A stretch of 14,323 bases of DNA from Erysipelotrichaceae bacterium (GTDB taxonomy: Bacteria > Bacillota_I > Bacilli_A > Erysipelotrichales > Erysipelotrichaceae), in assembly GCA_900770275.1 (NCBI GenBank), contig CAAGJS010000307.1, positions 1-14,323 on the forward strand, read 5' to 3'. Below the pieces are notes generated by a model that worked only from the letters and a program-made list of their open reading frames with translations, searched no databases and was not told the DNA's origin. Positions within the stretch are counted from its first letter, which is position 1. Each line of letters starts with the position of its first letter. The translations under genes were made by a program, and so were the position numbers. Shown here piece after piece: positions 1 through 6,844 of this stretch.

Positions 1-50
1 CCGCTTTTGATGGACGTGCCGCCGATATCCAGTAAACCGATGCGGGCCAT
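1..50 (-). CDS. ROK-family sugar kinase, N-terminal fragment (probable N-acetylmannosamine kinase, NanK)
   Basis: Only the first 16 codons lie in the window; the gene continues past base 1. The translated start, MARIGLLDIGGTSIKS, carries the ROK-kinase phosphate-binding motif DIGGTxIK. ROK kinases phosphorylate sugars with ATP in the cytoplasm. Placed directly after nanE, the likely reaction is ManNAc to ManNAc-6-P, the substrate of NanE. The start codon shares one base with the nanE stop (TAATG at 52-48), so translational coupling is expected, and the ribosome binding site (GGAGG) lies inside the last nanE codons. A glucokinase or another ROK kinase is possible, because specificity cannot be read from 16 residues. 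Confidence 0.7.
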   Translation of the reverse strand, partial: MARIGLLDIGGTSIKS

Positions 51-745
51 TAATCCTCCAGCGCCTTCATGAAGGTCTTGGTGATTTCATACGGACGCGT
101 GATGGCGGAGCCGACGACGACGGCCCATACGTTCATGTCCATGGCATGGCGCAGCATTTCCGGTGTCGAGATATGGCCTTCGGCAATGACCGGCTTTCCG
201 GATTCGAGCACCAGCTTCTTGATCATGGAATACGGCGGTACCTTGACGCCCTTTGTGTAATCGGTATATCCGGCCATTGTTGTGCCGATCAGATCAAAGC
301 CGAGTTCCGCTGCATGCATGCCGTCTTCCGTGCTCGCACAGTCCGCCATGAGCAGCTGATCAGGATACTTTGCCTTCACTTCATGGAAGAATTCGTCCAG
401 TGTCTTTCTCTGCGGACGCTTTCTTGCGGTCGCATCCATGGCCAGAATTTCGACGCCGCACTCCATCAGAGCGTCGACTTCAGCCATTGTCGGCGTGATG
501 TAAACCTCGGAATCCGGATAGTCCTTCTTGATGATGCCGATGATGGGGAGGTTTGTATTCTTGCGGATTTCGGCAATGTCTTCCGGGGTATTTGCCCGGA
601 TGCCGCCAGCGCCTCCCATCGTCGCAGCCAGAGCCATGCGGCCCATGATGAAGCTGGAATGCAGAGGCTCTTCCGGAAGCGCCTGACAGGAGACAATGAG
701 CTTTCCGTGGATGGAATCCATGATTTCCTGATTTTTCTGATTCAT
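50..745 (-). CDS. nanE: N-acetylmannosamine-6-phosphate 2-epimerase
   Basis: This 231-residue cytoplasmic TIM-barrel enzyme converts ManNAc-6-P to GlcNAc-6-P in sialic-acid and ManNAc catabolism; its length is normal for NanE. Family hallmarks run along the whole protein: GGIRANTPEDI (48-57), the IIGIIKKDYPDSEVYITPT segment with the expected catalytic lysine at about K73, MDATARKRP (103-111), MADCAST (133-139), GTTMAGYTDYT (154-164) and VIAEGHISTP with the expected catalytic glutamate at about E189. The ATG at 745 follows a GAAGGA-type ribosome binding site. It overlaps the ROK kinase start by one base and shares an operator-bearing 123-bp intergenic region with the FAD oxidoreductase. No nanA lyase or sialic-acid transporter is visible in the window, so those steps must lie elsewhere. 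Confidence 0.95.
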   Translation of the reverse strand: MNQKNQEIMDSIHGKLIVSCQALPEEPLHSSFIMGRMALAATMGGAGGIRANTPEDIAEIRKNTNLPIIGIIKKDYPDSEVYITPTMAEVDALMECGVEILAMDATARKRPQRKTLDEFFHEVKAKYPDQLLMADCASTEDGMHAAELGFDLIGTTMAGYTDYTKGVKVPPYSMIKKLVLESGKPVIAEGHISTPEMLRHAMDMNVWAVVVGSAITRPYEITKTFMKALED

Positions 746-774
746 GATCTTTTCCTTCTTTCTTTACGCAATGC

Positions 775-802
775 TTGCATAAGACAGAAAAACGTCTATT
801 CT
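775..802 (+). promoter_or_regulatory. Predicted sigma-A promoter of the FAD oxidoreductase operon
   Basis: A -35 box TTGCAT (775-780) and a -10 box TATTCT (797-802) are separated by 16 bp, predicting a start site near 809. The inverted-repeat operator begins 8 bp after the -10 box, where a bound repressor would block initiation. Assignment is by eye only. Confidence 0.45.
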
Positions 803-810
803 GAAAGTAG

Positions 811-831
811 TTATTGCGAAGTCCGAAATAA
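811..831. promoter_or_regulatory. Operator-like inverted repeat between nanE and the FAD oxidoreductase
   Basis: The arms TTATTGCG and CGAAATAA are separated by AAGTC, giving 8-bp arms with one mismatch. A near-identical copy with the same spacer precedes the ROK-like regulator gene at 2270-2288. Sharing of arms and spacer at two promoter regions points to a specific regulator site; the ROK/NagC-like protein encoded at 2300-3250 is the obvious candidate, since relatives (NagC, Mlc, XylR) bind AT-rich inverted repeats. The site lies between the predicted -10 boxes of the two opposing promoters, so one bound dimer could control both nanE and the oxidoreductase operon. Confidence 0.7.
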
Positions 832-859
832 TTGTAGAACGGAAAAAGAAAACTGAAAA
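831..859 (-). promoter_or_regulatory. Predicted sigma-A promoter of nanE
   Basis: On the minus strand, TTTTCA (859-854) and TACAAT (836-831) are separated by 17 bp, predicting a start near 824 inside the inverted repeat 811-831. The -10 box matches five of six consensus bases; the -35 matches four. It faces the plus-strand promoter at 775-802, so the two predicted transcripts would overlap at their 5' ends. Confidence 0.45.
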
Positions 860-868
860 GGAGGGGCC

Positions 869-2224
869 ATGAAAGAAACTGTTTCGTATCGGGGACGTGA
901 ACTTAAAGTCCTTGGAAGCTGGGAAACCATCATTGCCGGCGGCGGAAGTGCCGGTGCATCGGCAGCACTGACTTCTGCTTCGTCAGGAAAGAAGACACTG
1001 GTCGTTGAGAAGTCCATCCGCCTGGGTGGATCCAGCGTCAACGCACTGGTGACGCCGATGATGCGCTCCTATACAGGTCATCACAGCAATTTCTATGCGC
1101 TGGAAAGCCGACTGAATGCCATCGCCCCGGTGAAGGACCATGGTGTCAGTGAGCAGCGCTGGTTTTCCGCGGAAGCAATGTGCCACAGCTGGGAAGAACT
1201 GCTGCGGGCTGCTGGCTGCGATCTTCTGTATGATGCGGCGATCGCTGATGTTCTGATGGATGGCGATCACATCACAGGTCTTGTCGTAGCCGTGACCGAT
1301 GGCCTCTGCGCGGTGCTTGGAAAGCAGTTTGTGGATGCGACCGGGGATGCAGTAGTGCTGCGGCTGGCTGGAGTTCCGTGCCGCCGTGGGGACGATGACG
1401 GGAATAATCAGATCTCTTCGCTGCGCTTTGAAGTGGGCGGCGTGGACATTGAAAAATATCGTAACTATGTCTTTTCGCTGCATGATACTTACAGTGTGCA
1501 CCATGAAACGGGTGATTACTTTGAATCCGCCATGGTGGATGGCAAGGGATTTGCGCTGCAGCCATTATTTGATCGGGCAGTTGCGGATGGAGTTTTGATC
1601 CGGGACGATCTCCGTTACTTCCAGAACTATACCGTTCCGGGGAAGCCGGGTGTACTGTCCTTCAACTGCCCGCATCTTGTTCATCTGATGGACAACGAAC
1701 ATGCGCTGGACCGTTCGATGGCAATCACGGAAGGCCGTCGGTCCATTGCCCGTCTTCTCCGTTTTCTGAAGGGATATATGCCGGGCTTTGAGAACTGCTA
1801 TCTGGTTCAGGAAGCCTCGATGCTTGGGGTACGTGAGTCCTGGGAAATGGTTGGCGACTATGTGATGCCCGCGAATGACTATACCAATCAGGCGCGGTTT
1901 GAAGATGCCGTGGCAAGAGGGGACTGGTACATTGATGTGCATTCGGCGAAGAAGTCGCTGGTGCACCAGATTTCCTACCAGCCGGGTGATTACTACGAGA
2001 TTCCCTATCGGGCAATGATTACGTCTGCAGTGAAGAATATCTGTGCCGCAGGCAGGTGCATCTCGACGCAGTTTCTCATGGAGGCAAGCATCCGTATCAT
2101 TCCGACGGTCATCGATATCGGTCAGGCGGCCGGGGAAGCCTGCGTCATGGCGCTGGATGAAGGCAAAGACCTGCATGAGGTGGATGGAAAGAAGCTGAAG
2201 GAAAAACTTGGCGAATATCGCTGA
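869..2224 (+). CDS. FAD-dependent oxidoreductase of the PF12831 type, substrate unknown
   Basis: The 451-residue protein has an N-terminal dinucleotide-binding fold with GGGSAG (24-29) and the ribose-binding glutamate at the end of strand 2 (VVEK, E47), followed by LGGSSVNALVTP. DATGDAVVLRLAGVP (156-170) is the typical second FAD-contact region. The C-terminal segment AAGRCIST...RIIPTVIDIGQAAGEA (about 393-425) is characteristic of the FAD_oxidored (PF12831) group. Members are flavoproteins that oxidise or reduce small molecules; the substrate cannot be deduced. There is no signal peptide, so it is cytoplasmic. A strong ribosome binding site (AAGGAGGGG, 857-865) fixes the start. It is the first gene of the plus-strand unit, downstream of the shared operator, and 75 bp upstream of the regulator gene. 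The neighbouring permease and hydantoinase-like ATPase suggest a catabolic role. Confidence 0.88.
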   Translation: MKETVSYRGRELKVLGSWETIIAGGGSAGASAALTSASSGKKTLVVEKSIRLGGSSVNALVTPMMRSYTGHHSNFYALESRLNAIAPVKDHGVSEQRWFSAEAMCHSWEELLRAAGCDLLYDAAIADVLMDGDHITGLVVAVTDGLCAVLGKQFVDATGDAVVLRLAGVPCRRGDDDGNNQISSLRFEVGGVDIEKYRNYVFSLHDTYSVHHETGDYFESAMVDGKGFALQPLFDRAVADGVLIRDDLRYFQNYTVPGKPGVLSFNCPHLVHLMDNEHALDRSMAITEGRRSIARLLRFLKGYMPGFENCYLVQEASMLGVRESWEMVGDYVMPANDYTNQARFEDAVARGDWYIDVHSAKKSLVHQISYQPGDYYEIPYRAMITSAVKNICAAGRCISTQFLMEASIRIIPTVIDIGQAAGEACVMALDEGKDLHEVDGKKLKEKLGEYR

Positions 2225-2231
2225 AAGGGTA

Positions 2232-2260
2232 TTGAAGTCGTTTCATGCATGTGCTAGGTT
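2232..2260 (+). promoter_or_regulatory. Predicted promoter of the ROK-like regulator gene
   Basis: A -35 box TTGAAG (2232-2237) lies 17 bp before TAGGTT (2255-2260), which is preceded by TG at 2252-2253, making an extended -10. The operator copy begins 9 bp later, the same arrangement as at 797-811, which implies autoregulation. It would also supply an internal promoter for the permease and later genes. Confidence 0.45.
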
Positions 2261-2269
2261 GAAACTAGA

Positions 2270-2288
2270 TATTTCGAAGTCCGAAATA
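2270..2288. promoter_or_regulatory. Second operator copy, perfect inverted repeat before the regulator gene
   Basis: TATTTCG and CGAAATA form perfect 7-bp arms around the spacer AAGTC. The site matches the copy at 811-831 across CGAAGTCCGAAATAAT, with a single arm difference (T to G on the left). It sits 11 bp before the regulator start codon, consistent with autorepression by the encoded ROK-like protein. Confidence 0.72.
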
Positions 2289-2299
2289 ATGGGGCGATC

Positions 2300-3250
2300 A
2301 TGAAGAAACGTGGTCTGAAAGACATGAAGAAGGACAATCTCACGATGCTTGTGAGACTTGTTCAGGAAAATCCCGGGATTTCACGCATTGAACTGGCGCA
2401 GGAAACCGGTCTTTCAGCGAGCACCGTAACTTCGCTGGTTGCGCATCTGATGGAGCAGAAGGTGCTGATTGAAAATGGCACCAACAGTACCAATGGTCGC
2501 AGTCAGCGCCGTCTTGAAATCAATCCGAACTTTGGAACGATCGCTGTCTTTGAAATTTCGCGCCGCAGCATCTGGTTCAGCAGCTTTGATCTTTCCCTGC
2601 AGCTGAAAGCGCAGAAGAAGCTGACGGAACCGTGGCATTCGGGAAATGATCTTCTGGATCTGATCCGCAATGCGCTGAAGGGACTGTCTGTTGTTGGCAT
2701 CGGTCTTCTGTTTCAGGATGATATGAAGGAAAGTGACTTCAATGTCGTGCTGGATGCGGGTGGCTATGCGCAGCAGATGAAGCTTTCCGACGCCCTGCGC
2801 ATGTTTCTGAAGGTGCCGGTGAAGGAAGATTATTCGATGCATTACACGGTGACCCAGGCGCTTGCCAAGGATGAGTCTGCGGCCTGCTGTGCACATATCC
2901 GGCTGGGAGAAGAAGTGGCCGCGAGCATTACGGTAGATGAAAAGACGATTGATGTGATGCCTTCCTTCTGCCGCTCGTTTGTTCCGGAAGATGCGGATGC
3001 TGAGACAGCCAGAGACGGACTGGAAGGTCTGATGATAGCGCTCTGCATGATGTTTCCGCTGGCATGTATCTTTATTTCTTCGGATTCTTCGAAACATGTG
3101 TTCCAGGTCCTCAATGCCAGGCAGCTGGAAAAGGATCTCTCCGGGAAGCTTGAGAATGATCGGCTGAAAGTTGTCGTTCTGGATCCGCACCGGTCCCATG
3201 ACCATAAAGGCATGGCACGATGGGTGCGGAATGAACTGAAGTTTTCGTAA
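2300..3250 (+). CDS. ROK/NagC-like winged-helix transcriptional regulator with a degenerate sensor domain
   Basis: The 316-residue protein starts with a winged helix-turn-helix (about 12-60; ISRIELAQETGLSASTVTSL is the helix-turn-helix) and continues through GRSQRRLEINPNFG (67-79), the equivalent of the GRPxxxLxINP linker of NagC/XylR-type ROK repressors. The following region keeps only an outline of a ROK domain (IAVFEISRRSIWFSSFDL; GIGLLFQDD; VPVKEDYSM). It lacks the DxGxT phosphate loop, the EGH sugar motif and the cysteine zinc cluster, and is shorter than the roughly 380-400 residues usual for the family. It may therefore sense a non-sugar ligand or act without sugar binding. It probably binds the inverted repeats at 811-831 and 2270-2288. 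The start at 2300 follows GGGG at 2291-2294; ATG 2324 (MKKDN) is an alternative. The permease gene begins 61 bp downstream. Confidence 0.82.
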   Translation: MKKRGLKDMKKDNLTMLVRLVQENPGISRIELAQETGLSASTVTSLVAHLMEQKVLIENGTNSTNGRSQRRLEINPNFGTIAVFEISRRSIWFSSFDLSLQLKAQKKLTEPWHSGNDLLDLIRNALKGLSVVGIGLLFQDDMKESDFNVVLDAGGYAQQMKLSDALRMFLKVPVKEDYSMHYTVTQALAKDESAACCAHIRLGEEVAASITVDEKTIDVMPSFCRSFVPEDADAETARDGLEGLMIALCMMFPLACIFISSDSSKHVFQVLNARQLEKDLSGKLENDRLKVVVLDPHRSHDHKGMARWVRNELKFS

Positions 3251-3311
3251 GGAGCCTCCGGTAAGCCATACCGTGTTCGATAATTAAGGGGTATTCGAAA
3301 GGAGAATAATT

Positions 3312-4622
3312 ATGGCGCAAGGAATTCTGATCATCATCGCATTTGTGATCATCGCAGCTCTGATGATTACAAAGAAGATGCCGACGCTGCTGGCACTTCC
3401 GCTGCTGGCAGTCATCATCTGCATCATTGCAGGTGTTCCTGCCGTTGGCACTGATGCTGATGGCAATGCGATCGGCTGGCTGCAGACCGTTCTGGAAGCA
3501 GGAACCGTCCGCATGGGTTCGGCCATCATGGCAGTCATCTTCGGCGCATGGCTTGCTCAGCTGATGAACAAGACGGGCGTTACGGAGAACATCATCAAGC
3601 GCAGTGCTGAGCTTGGCGGTGATAAGCCGTTTATCGTCACAATCATCATGGTTGTGGTTGTTGCGATCCTCTTCACGACGTTGAGCGGACTGGGTGCCAT
3701 CATCATGACTGGTTCCATTGTTCTGCCGATTCTGATTTCGATCGGTGTTCCGGCGATGAGCGCTGCAGCAATCTATATGATGGCATTCACAACTGGTCTT
3801 ACCATCAACATTGCACAGTGGCAGAACTATGCAAACATCTTCAGTCTCGATATTTCCGAGATTCAATCCTTTGAAACAACGATGATGATTCTGACGGCAA
3901 TTGCGACGCTGGTTCTGATCATTGTTGAGTTCCGCCGCAACGGTATCAAGTTTGCCTTCTCGGCACCGGCAGAAGACAAGAAGCCGGCTGCGGAAGAAAA
4001 GACGCTGACAGGTGCACGTGGCGTTCTGGCAATGATTACGCCGCTGATCCCGATCGTTCTGGTTGCGTTCTTCAAGATGCCGGTATGCCCGTCCTTCATG
4101 GTTGGCATTATCTGGATCCTGATCTTTACCAGCAAGTCCTGGAGCAAGGCGATGAATCTTCTTGTGAAGTCCGGCTATGACGGTGTTACGGATGCGGGCC
4201 CTGCTGTTCTGCTGATGATTGGCATTGGTATTCTGTTCCTTGCCGTTACGAATGCGAATGTTAAGACGGTTCTTGATCCGTTCCTGCTCAAGATTACGCC
4301 GAAGACAAGAGGCGGATTCATCATCTTCTTCTCGCTGCTGGCTCCGCTGGCTCTGTATCGTGGACCGATGAACCTGTTTGGACTTGGCTCCGGTATTGCA
4401 GCTCTGATCATTGGCCTTGGCACGCTGCAGCCGCAGGCAGTCATGGGCGCATTCCTGTCTGCTGAACGTATTCAGGCATGCGGCGACCCGACCAATACAC
4501 AGAACGTCTGGACAGCTAACTTCTGCGAAGTTGATGTCAATGCGCTGACCAAGAAACTGCTGCCGTACCTCTGGGTTGTGGCAGTCATCGGTGTCATCAT
4601 TTCCGGTGTTCGTTTCTTCTGA
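3312..4622 (+). CDS. GntP/citrate-transporter-like (IT superfamily) permease
   Basis: This 436-residue, very hydrophobic protein has roughly 11-12 membrane segments and no signal peptide cleavage site. The segment TTLSGLGAIIMTGSIVLPIL (about 122-141) and the matching second-half segment around GLGSGIAALIIGLGTLQPQA resemble the paired re-entrant, glycine-rich loops of ion-transporter superfamily carriers for organic acids (GntP, CitMHS and similar). A charged cytoplasmic loop (EDKKPAAEEKTLTG, about 220-233) separates the two halves. It is a secondary transporter, probably proton- or sodium-coupled, bringing in an anionic substrate for the neighbouring oxidoreductase and hydantoinase-like ATPase. 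The ribosome binding site AGGAG lies at 3300-3304. The exact family and substrate are inferred from general appearance, so a different IT-superfamily subgroup is possible. Confidence 0.78.
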   Translation: MAQGILIIIAFVIIAALMITKKMPTLLALPLLAVIICIIAGVPAVGTDADGNAIGWLQTVLEAGTVRMGSAIMAVIFGAWLAQLMNKTGVTENIIKRSAELGGDKPFIVTIIMVVVVAILFTTLSGLGAIIMTGSIVLPILISIGVPAMSAAAIYMMAFTTGLTINIAQWQNYANIFSLDISEIQSFETTMMILTAIATLVLIIVEFRRNGIKFAFSAPAEDKKPAAEEKTLTGARGVLAMITPLIPIVLVAFFKMPVCPSFMVGIIWILIFTSKSWSKAMNLLVKSGYDGVTDAGPAVLLMIGIGILFLAVTNANVKTVLDPFLLKITPKTRGGFIIFFSLLAPLALYRGPMNLFGLGSGIAALIIGLGTLQPQAVMGAFLSAERIQACGDPTNTQNVWTANFCEVDVNALTKKLLPYLWVVAVIGVIISGVRFF

Positions 4623-4642
4623 TTCATCAATTGGTTTTGCAC

Positions 4643-4677
4643 GGCGCCTTTCTGAACAAGGGAGGCGCCTTATTTTC
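4643..4677 (+). terminator. Intercistronic hairpin with T-rich tail (partial terminator or attenuator)
   Basis: GGCGCCTTTC (4643-4652) pairs with GGGAGGCGCC (4660-4669) through ten base pairs, two of them G-U, closing a 7-base loop. TTATTTTC follows. It lies 20 bp after the permease stop and 22 bp before the next start codon. The interrupted T tract and continuing same-strand genes suggest partial termination or an mRNA-processing/stability element that lowers expression of the downstream pair. Confidence 0.55.
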
Positions 4678-4699
4678 AAGAGTTGTACGGAGGAAGGTA

Positions 4700-6841
4700 A
4701 TGAAGGTTAGAATCGGCATTGATGTCGGCGGCACATTTACGGATGCGGTCGCCATTGACAATGACACATTTGAACTGATCGGGTATGTTAAGACACCGAC
4801 CACGCATCGGGCAAAAGAAGGCGTCGCCGCGGGAATCATCGAAGTTCTCCATAAGATCATGGATGAATACCACATTTCCCCGGATGACGTTTCCTTTATC
4901 GCCCATGGTACGACCCAGGCAACCAATGCGCTGCTGGAAGGCGATGTGGCCAAGGTTGGCATCATTACGCTTGGCAGCGGCCTGCAGGGCTCCAAGGCAA
5001 AAGCGGATACGACCATTGGCAATATCGAGCTTGCGCCTGGCAAATTTCTTGAGACGGAAAATGTCTATATTGACTGCGCGGCAGGAAATCTGGAAGAGAA
5101 TATCAAGTCTGCGATTACTGGGCTGAAGAATAAGGGCTGCGCCTCGTTTGTCGCCGCTGAAGCATTCTCCGTCGATGATCCGACGAATGAAAACCTTGTC
5201 GTAAAGCTTTGCACGGATCAGGGACTTCCGGCAACGGCGACCAATGACATCTCCAAACTGTATGGCCTGAAGATTCGTACACGGACGGCGGTCATCAACG
5301 CTTCGATCATGCCGAAGATGCTGGAAACAGCGACCATGACGGATCAGTCGATCAAGGCGGCAGGCATCAAGGCGCCGCTGATGATCATGCGCTGCGATGG
5401 CGGCGTCATGACGGTCGATGAGGTGCGCAGCCGGCCGATTCTGACGATTCTCTCTGGACCGGCAGCCGGTGTTGCCGGTGCCCTGATGTATGAAAAACTG
5501 ACCGATGGCATCTTCTTTGAAGTCGGCGGTACTTCGACGGATATTTCCTGCGTCAAGGATGGCAAGGTCATGATCCGCTATGCTGAAGTCGGCGGTTTCA
5601 AGACCTACCTGAATTCGCTGGATGTTCATACGGTCGGTATCGGCGGCGGCTCGATGATCGAGCTGAAGGATGGCAAGGCGGTTGATACCGGCCCAAGATC
5701 GGCCCATATCGCTGATCTTGACTATGAAGTCTACACGAAGCCTGAAGAGATCGTTGATCCAAAACTTGTCAGCATCCGCCCGATGAAGGGGGATCCGGAA
5801 TATGCCATGATCGAATGCGCGAACGGAAAGAAGTTTGCGCTGACATTGTCAGGTGCTGCCAACATTGCCGGTTACGTGAAGCCGGAAGACTACGCCTATG
5901 GCAATAAGGAGGCGGCTGAGAAAGCATGGAAGCCGCTTGCCGATAATATGGGCATGAGCGTTACCGATGCCGCTAAGGCAGTACTTGGCTTTGCGGCGGC
6001 GAAGAACTCCAAGGTTGCATCAGAGCTGATGAAGACCTATGAGATGGATCCCCGTACAACGGTTTTTGTTGGCGGAGGAGGCGGTGCTGCGACGGTTGTG
6101 CCGCATCTTGCGGAAACGATGGGACATCATCATCGGATTGCCAGGAATGCGCCGGTGATCTCGACGATCGGTGTCGCTCTGGCTATGGTGCGTGATATGG
6201 TTGAGCGCTCCGTGACGAACCCGACGCAGGATGACATTATCTCGGTCCGCAAGGAGGCGGAGCAGGCAGCCATTCAGAATGGTGCCGCTCCGGGTACGAT
6301 TGAAATTCAGGTGGAAGTCGATACGCAGCGCAACATCGTGCGTGCCATTGCGACAGGTGCGACGGAGATGCGCTCCCATGATCGTCTGAAGAAGGAACTG
6401 ACGGATGCCCAGTTGCTGAAGGAAGTTGGTTCAAATCTTGCTATGGAACCGTCAGAGCTGAAGATTGAGGCACGGACCGATGGTATGGCTGCCGTGACCG
6501 GTGAAAAGGTTGAGAAGAAGCTGTTCTTCCGTAAGAAGACCCATCCGCTGCGTCTGATTGACAAGGAGGGCGTCATCCGTCTTCAGAAGAGCAACGCCAT
6601 TGTTCGTCAGAGCAGTATTTCCGCATGGAAGAAGGATGTGAACTGGATCCTTGAAGAGCTGACGGAATACAACGACGGCGGCTCCAGTCTTCCAAATCTG
6701 TACCTCGTCGTTGGAAGAAGAATCGTTGACCTTTCCGGCATGCAGAAGCCGGAACAGGTAATTTCGCTTGCTCAGGTAGAGCTGGAAGGTTTGCCTGATT
6801 CCGAGGCGATCATTGTGATCGGTACGAAGCGCGTGGAATAA
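4700..6841 (+). CDS. Hydantoinase A/5-oxoprolinase-like ATPase (HyuA family)
   Basis: This protein has 713 residues from ATG 4700, which follows a GGAGGAAGG ribosome binding site. An in-frame upstream ATG at 4631 is rejected because it would read through the hairpin at 4643-4669 and adds a non-conserved leader. Family marks are the actin-like ATP-binding loop DVGGTFTD (8-15), HGTTQATNALLEGD (69-82), RCDGGVMT (231-238), TILSGPAAGV (249-258), EVGGTSTD (274-281), HTVGIGGGS (310-318) and a late glycine-rich FVGGGGGAA. Relatives (HyuA, the N-terminal half of oxoprolinase, acetone carboxylase subunits) use ATP to activate or open cyclic amides or to carboxylate ketones. There is no HyuB partner: the next gene is a small HExxH protein and then a terminator. 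The usual Asp of D-x-GGTS-x-D is Glu (E274). Substrate is unknown. Confidence 0.88.
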   Translation: MKVRIGIDVGGTFTDAVAIDNDTFELIGYVKTPTTHRAKEGVAAGIIEVLHKIMDEYHISPDDVSFIAHGTTQATNALLEGDVAKVGIITLGSGLQGSKAKADTTIGNIELAPGKFLETENVYIDCAAGNLEENIKSAITGLKNKGCASFVAAEAFSVDDPTNENLVVKLCTDQGLPATATNDISKLYGLKIRTRTAVINASIMPKMLETATMTDQSIKAAGIKAPLMIMRCDGGVMTVDEVRSRPILTILSGPAAGVAGALMYEKLTDGIFFEVGGTSTDISCVKDGKVMIRYAEVGGFKTYLNSLDVHTVGIGGGSMIELKDGKAVDTGPRSAHIADLDYEVYTKPEEIVDPKLVSIRPMKGDPEYAMIECANGKKFALTLSGAANIAGYVKPEDYAYGNKEAAEKAWKPLADNMGMSVTDAAKAVLGFAAAKNSKVASELMKTYEMDPRTTVFVGGGGGAATVVPHLAETMGHHHRIARNAPVISTIGVALAMVRDMVERSVTNPTQDDIISVRKEAEQAAIQNGAAPGTIEIQVEVDTQRNIVRAIATGATEMRSHDRLKKELTDAQLLKEVGSNLAMEPSELKIEARTDGMAAVTGEKVEKKLFFRKKTHPLRLIDKEGVIRLQKSNAIVRQSSISAWKKDVNWILEELTEYNDGGSSLPNLYLVVGRRIVDLSGMQKPEQVISLAQVELEGLPDSEAIIVIGTKRVE

Positions 6842-6844
6842 TCT

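Noticed and set aside
146..856. Plus-strand open frame of 236 codons opposite nanE
   Set aside because: It is antisense to the clearly recognisable nanE, has no family motif, and runs through the operator and promoters.
3111..4679. Long open frame (522 codons) on the minus strand
   Set aside because: It lies antisense to the permease gene and reads as polar, Asn/Asp/Arg/Cys-rich protein without domains, as expected from the complement of a hydrophobic, codon-biased gene. There is no ribosome binding site.
4631..4699. Upstream in-frame ATG for the HyuA-like gene
   Set aside because: The 23 extra residues would be translated through a GC-rich hairpin, have no ribosome binding site, and precede the canonical MKVRIGIDVGGTFTD start.
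4676..5707. Minus-strand open frame of 343 codons
   Set aside because: It is antisense to the HyuA-like gene, whose motifs are intact on the plus strand.
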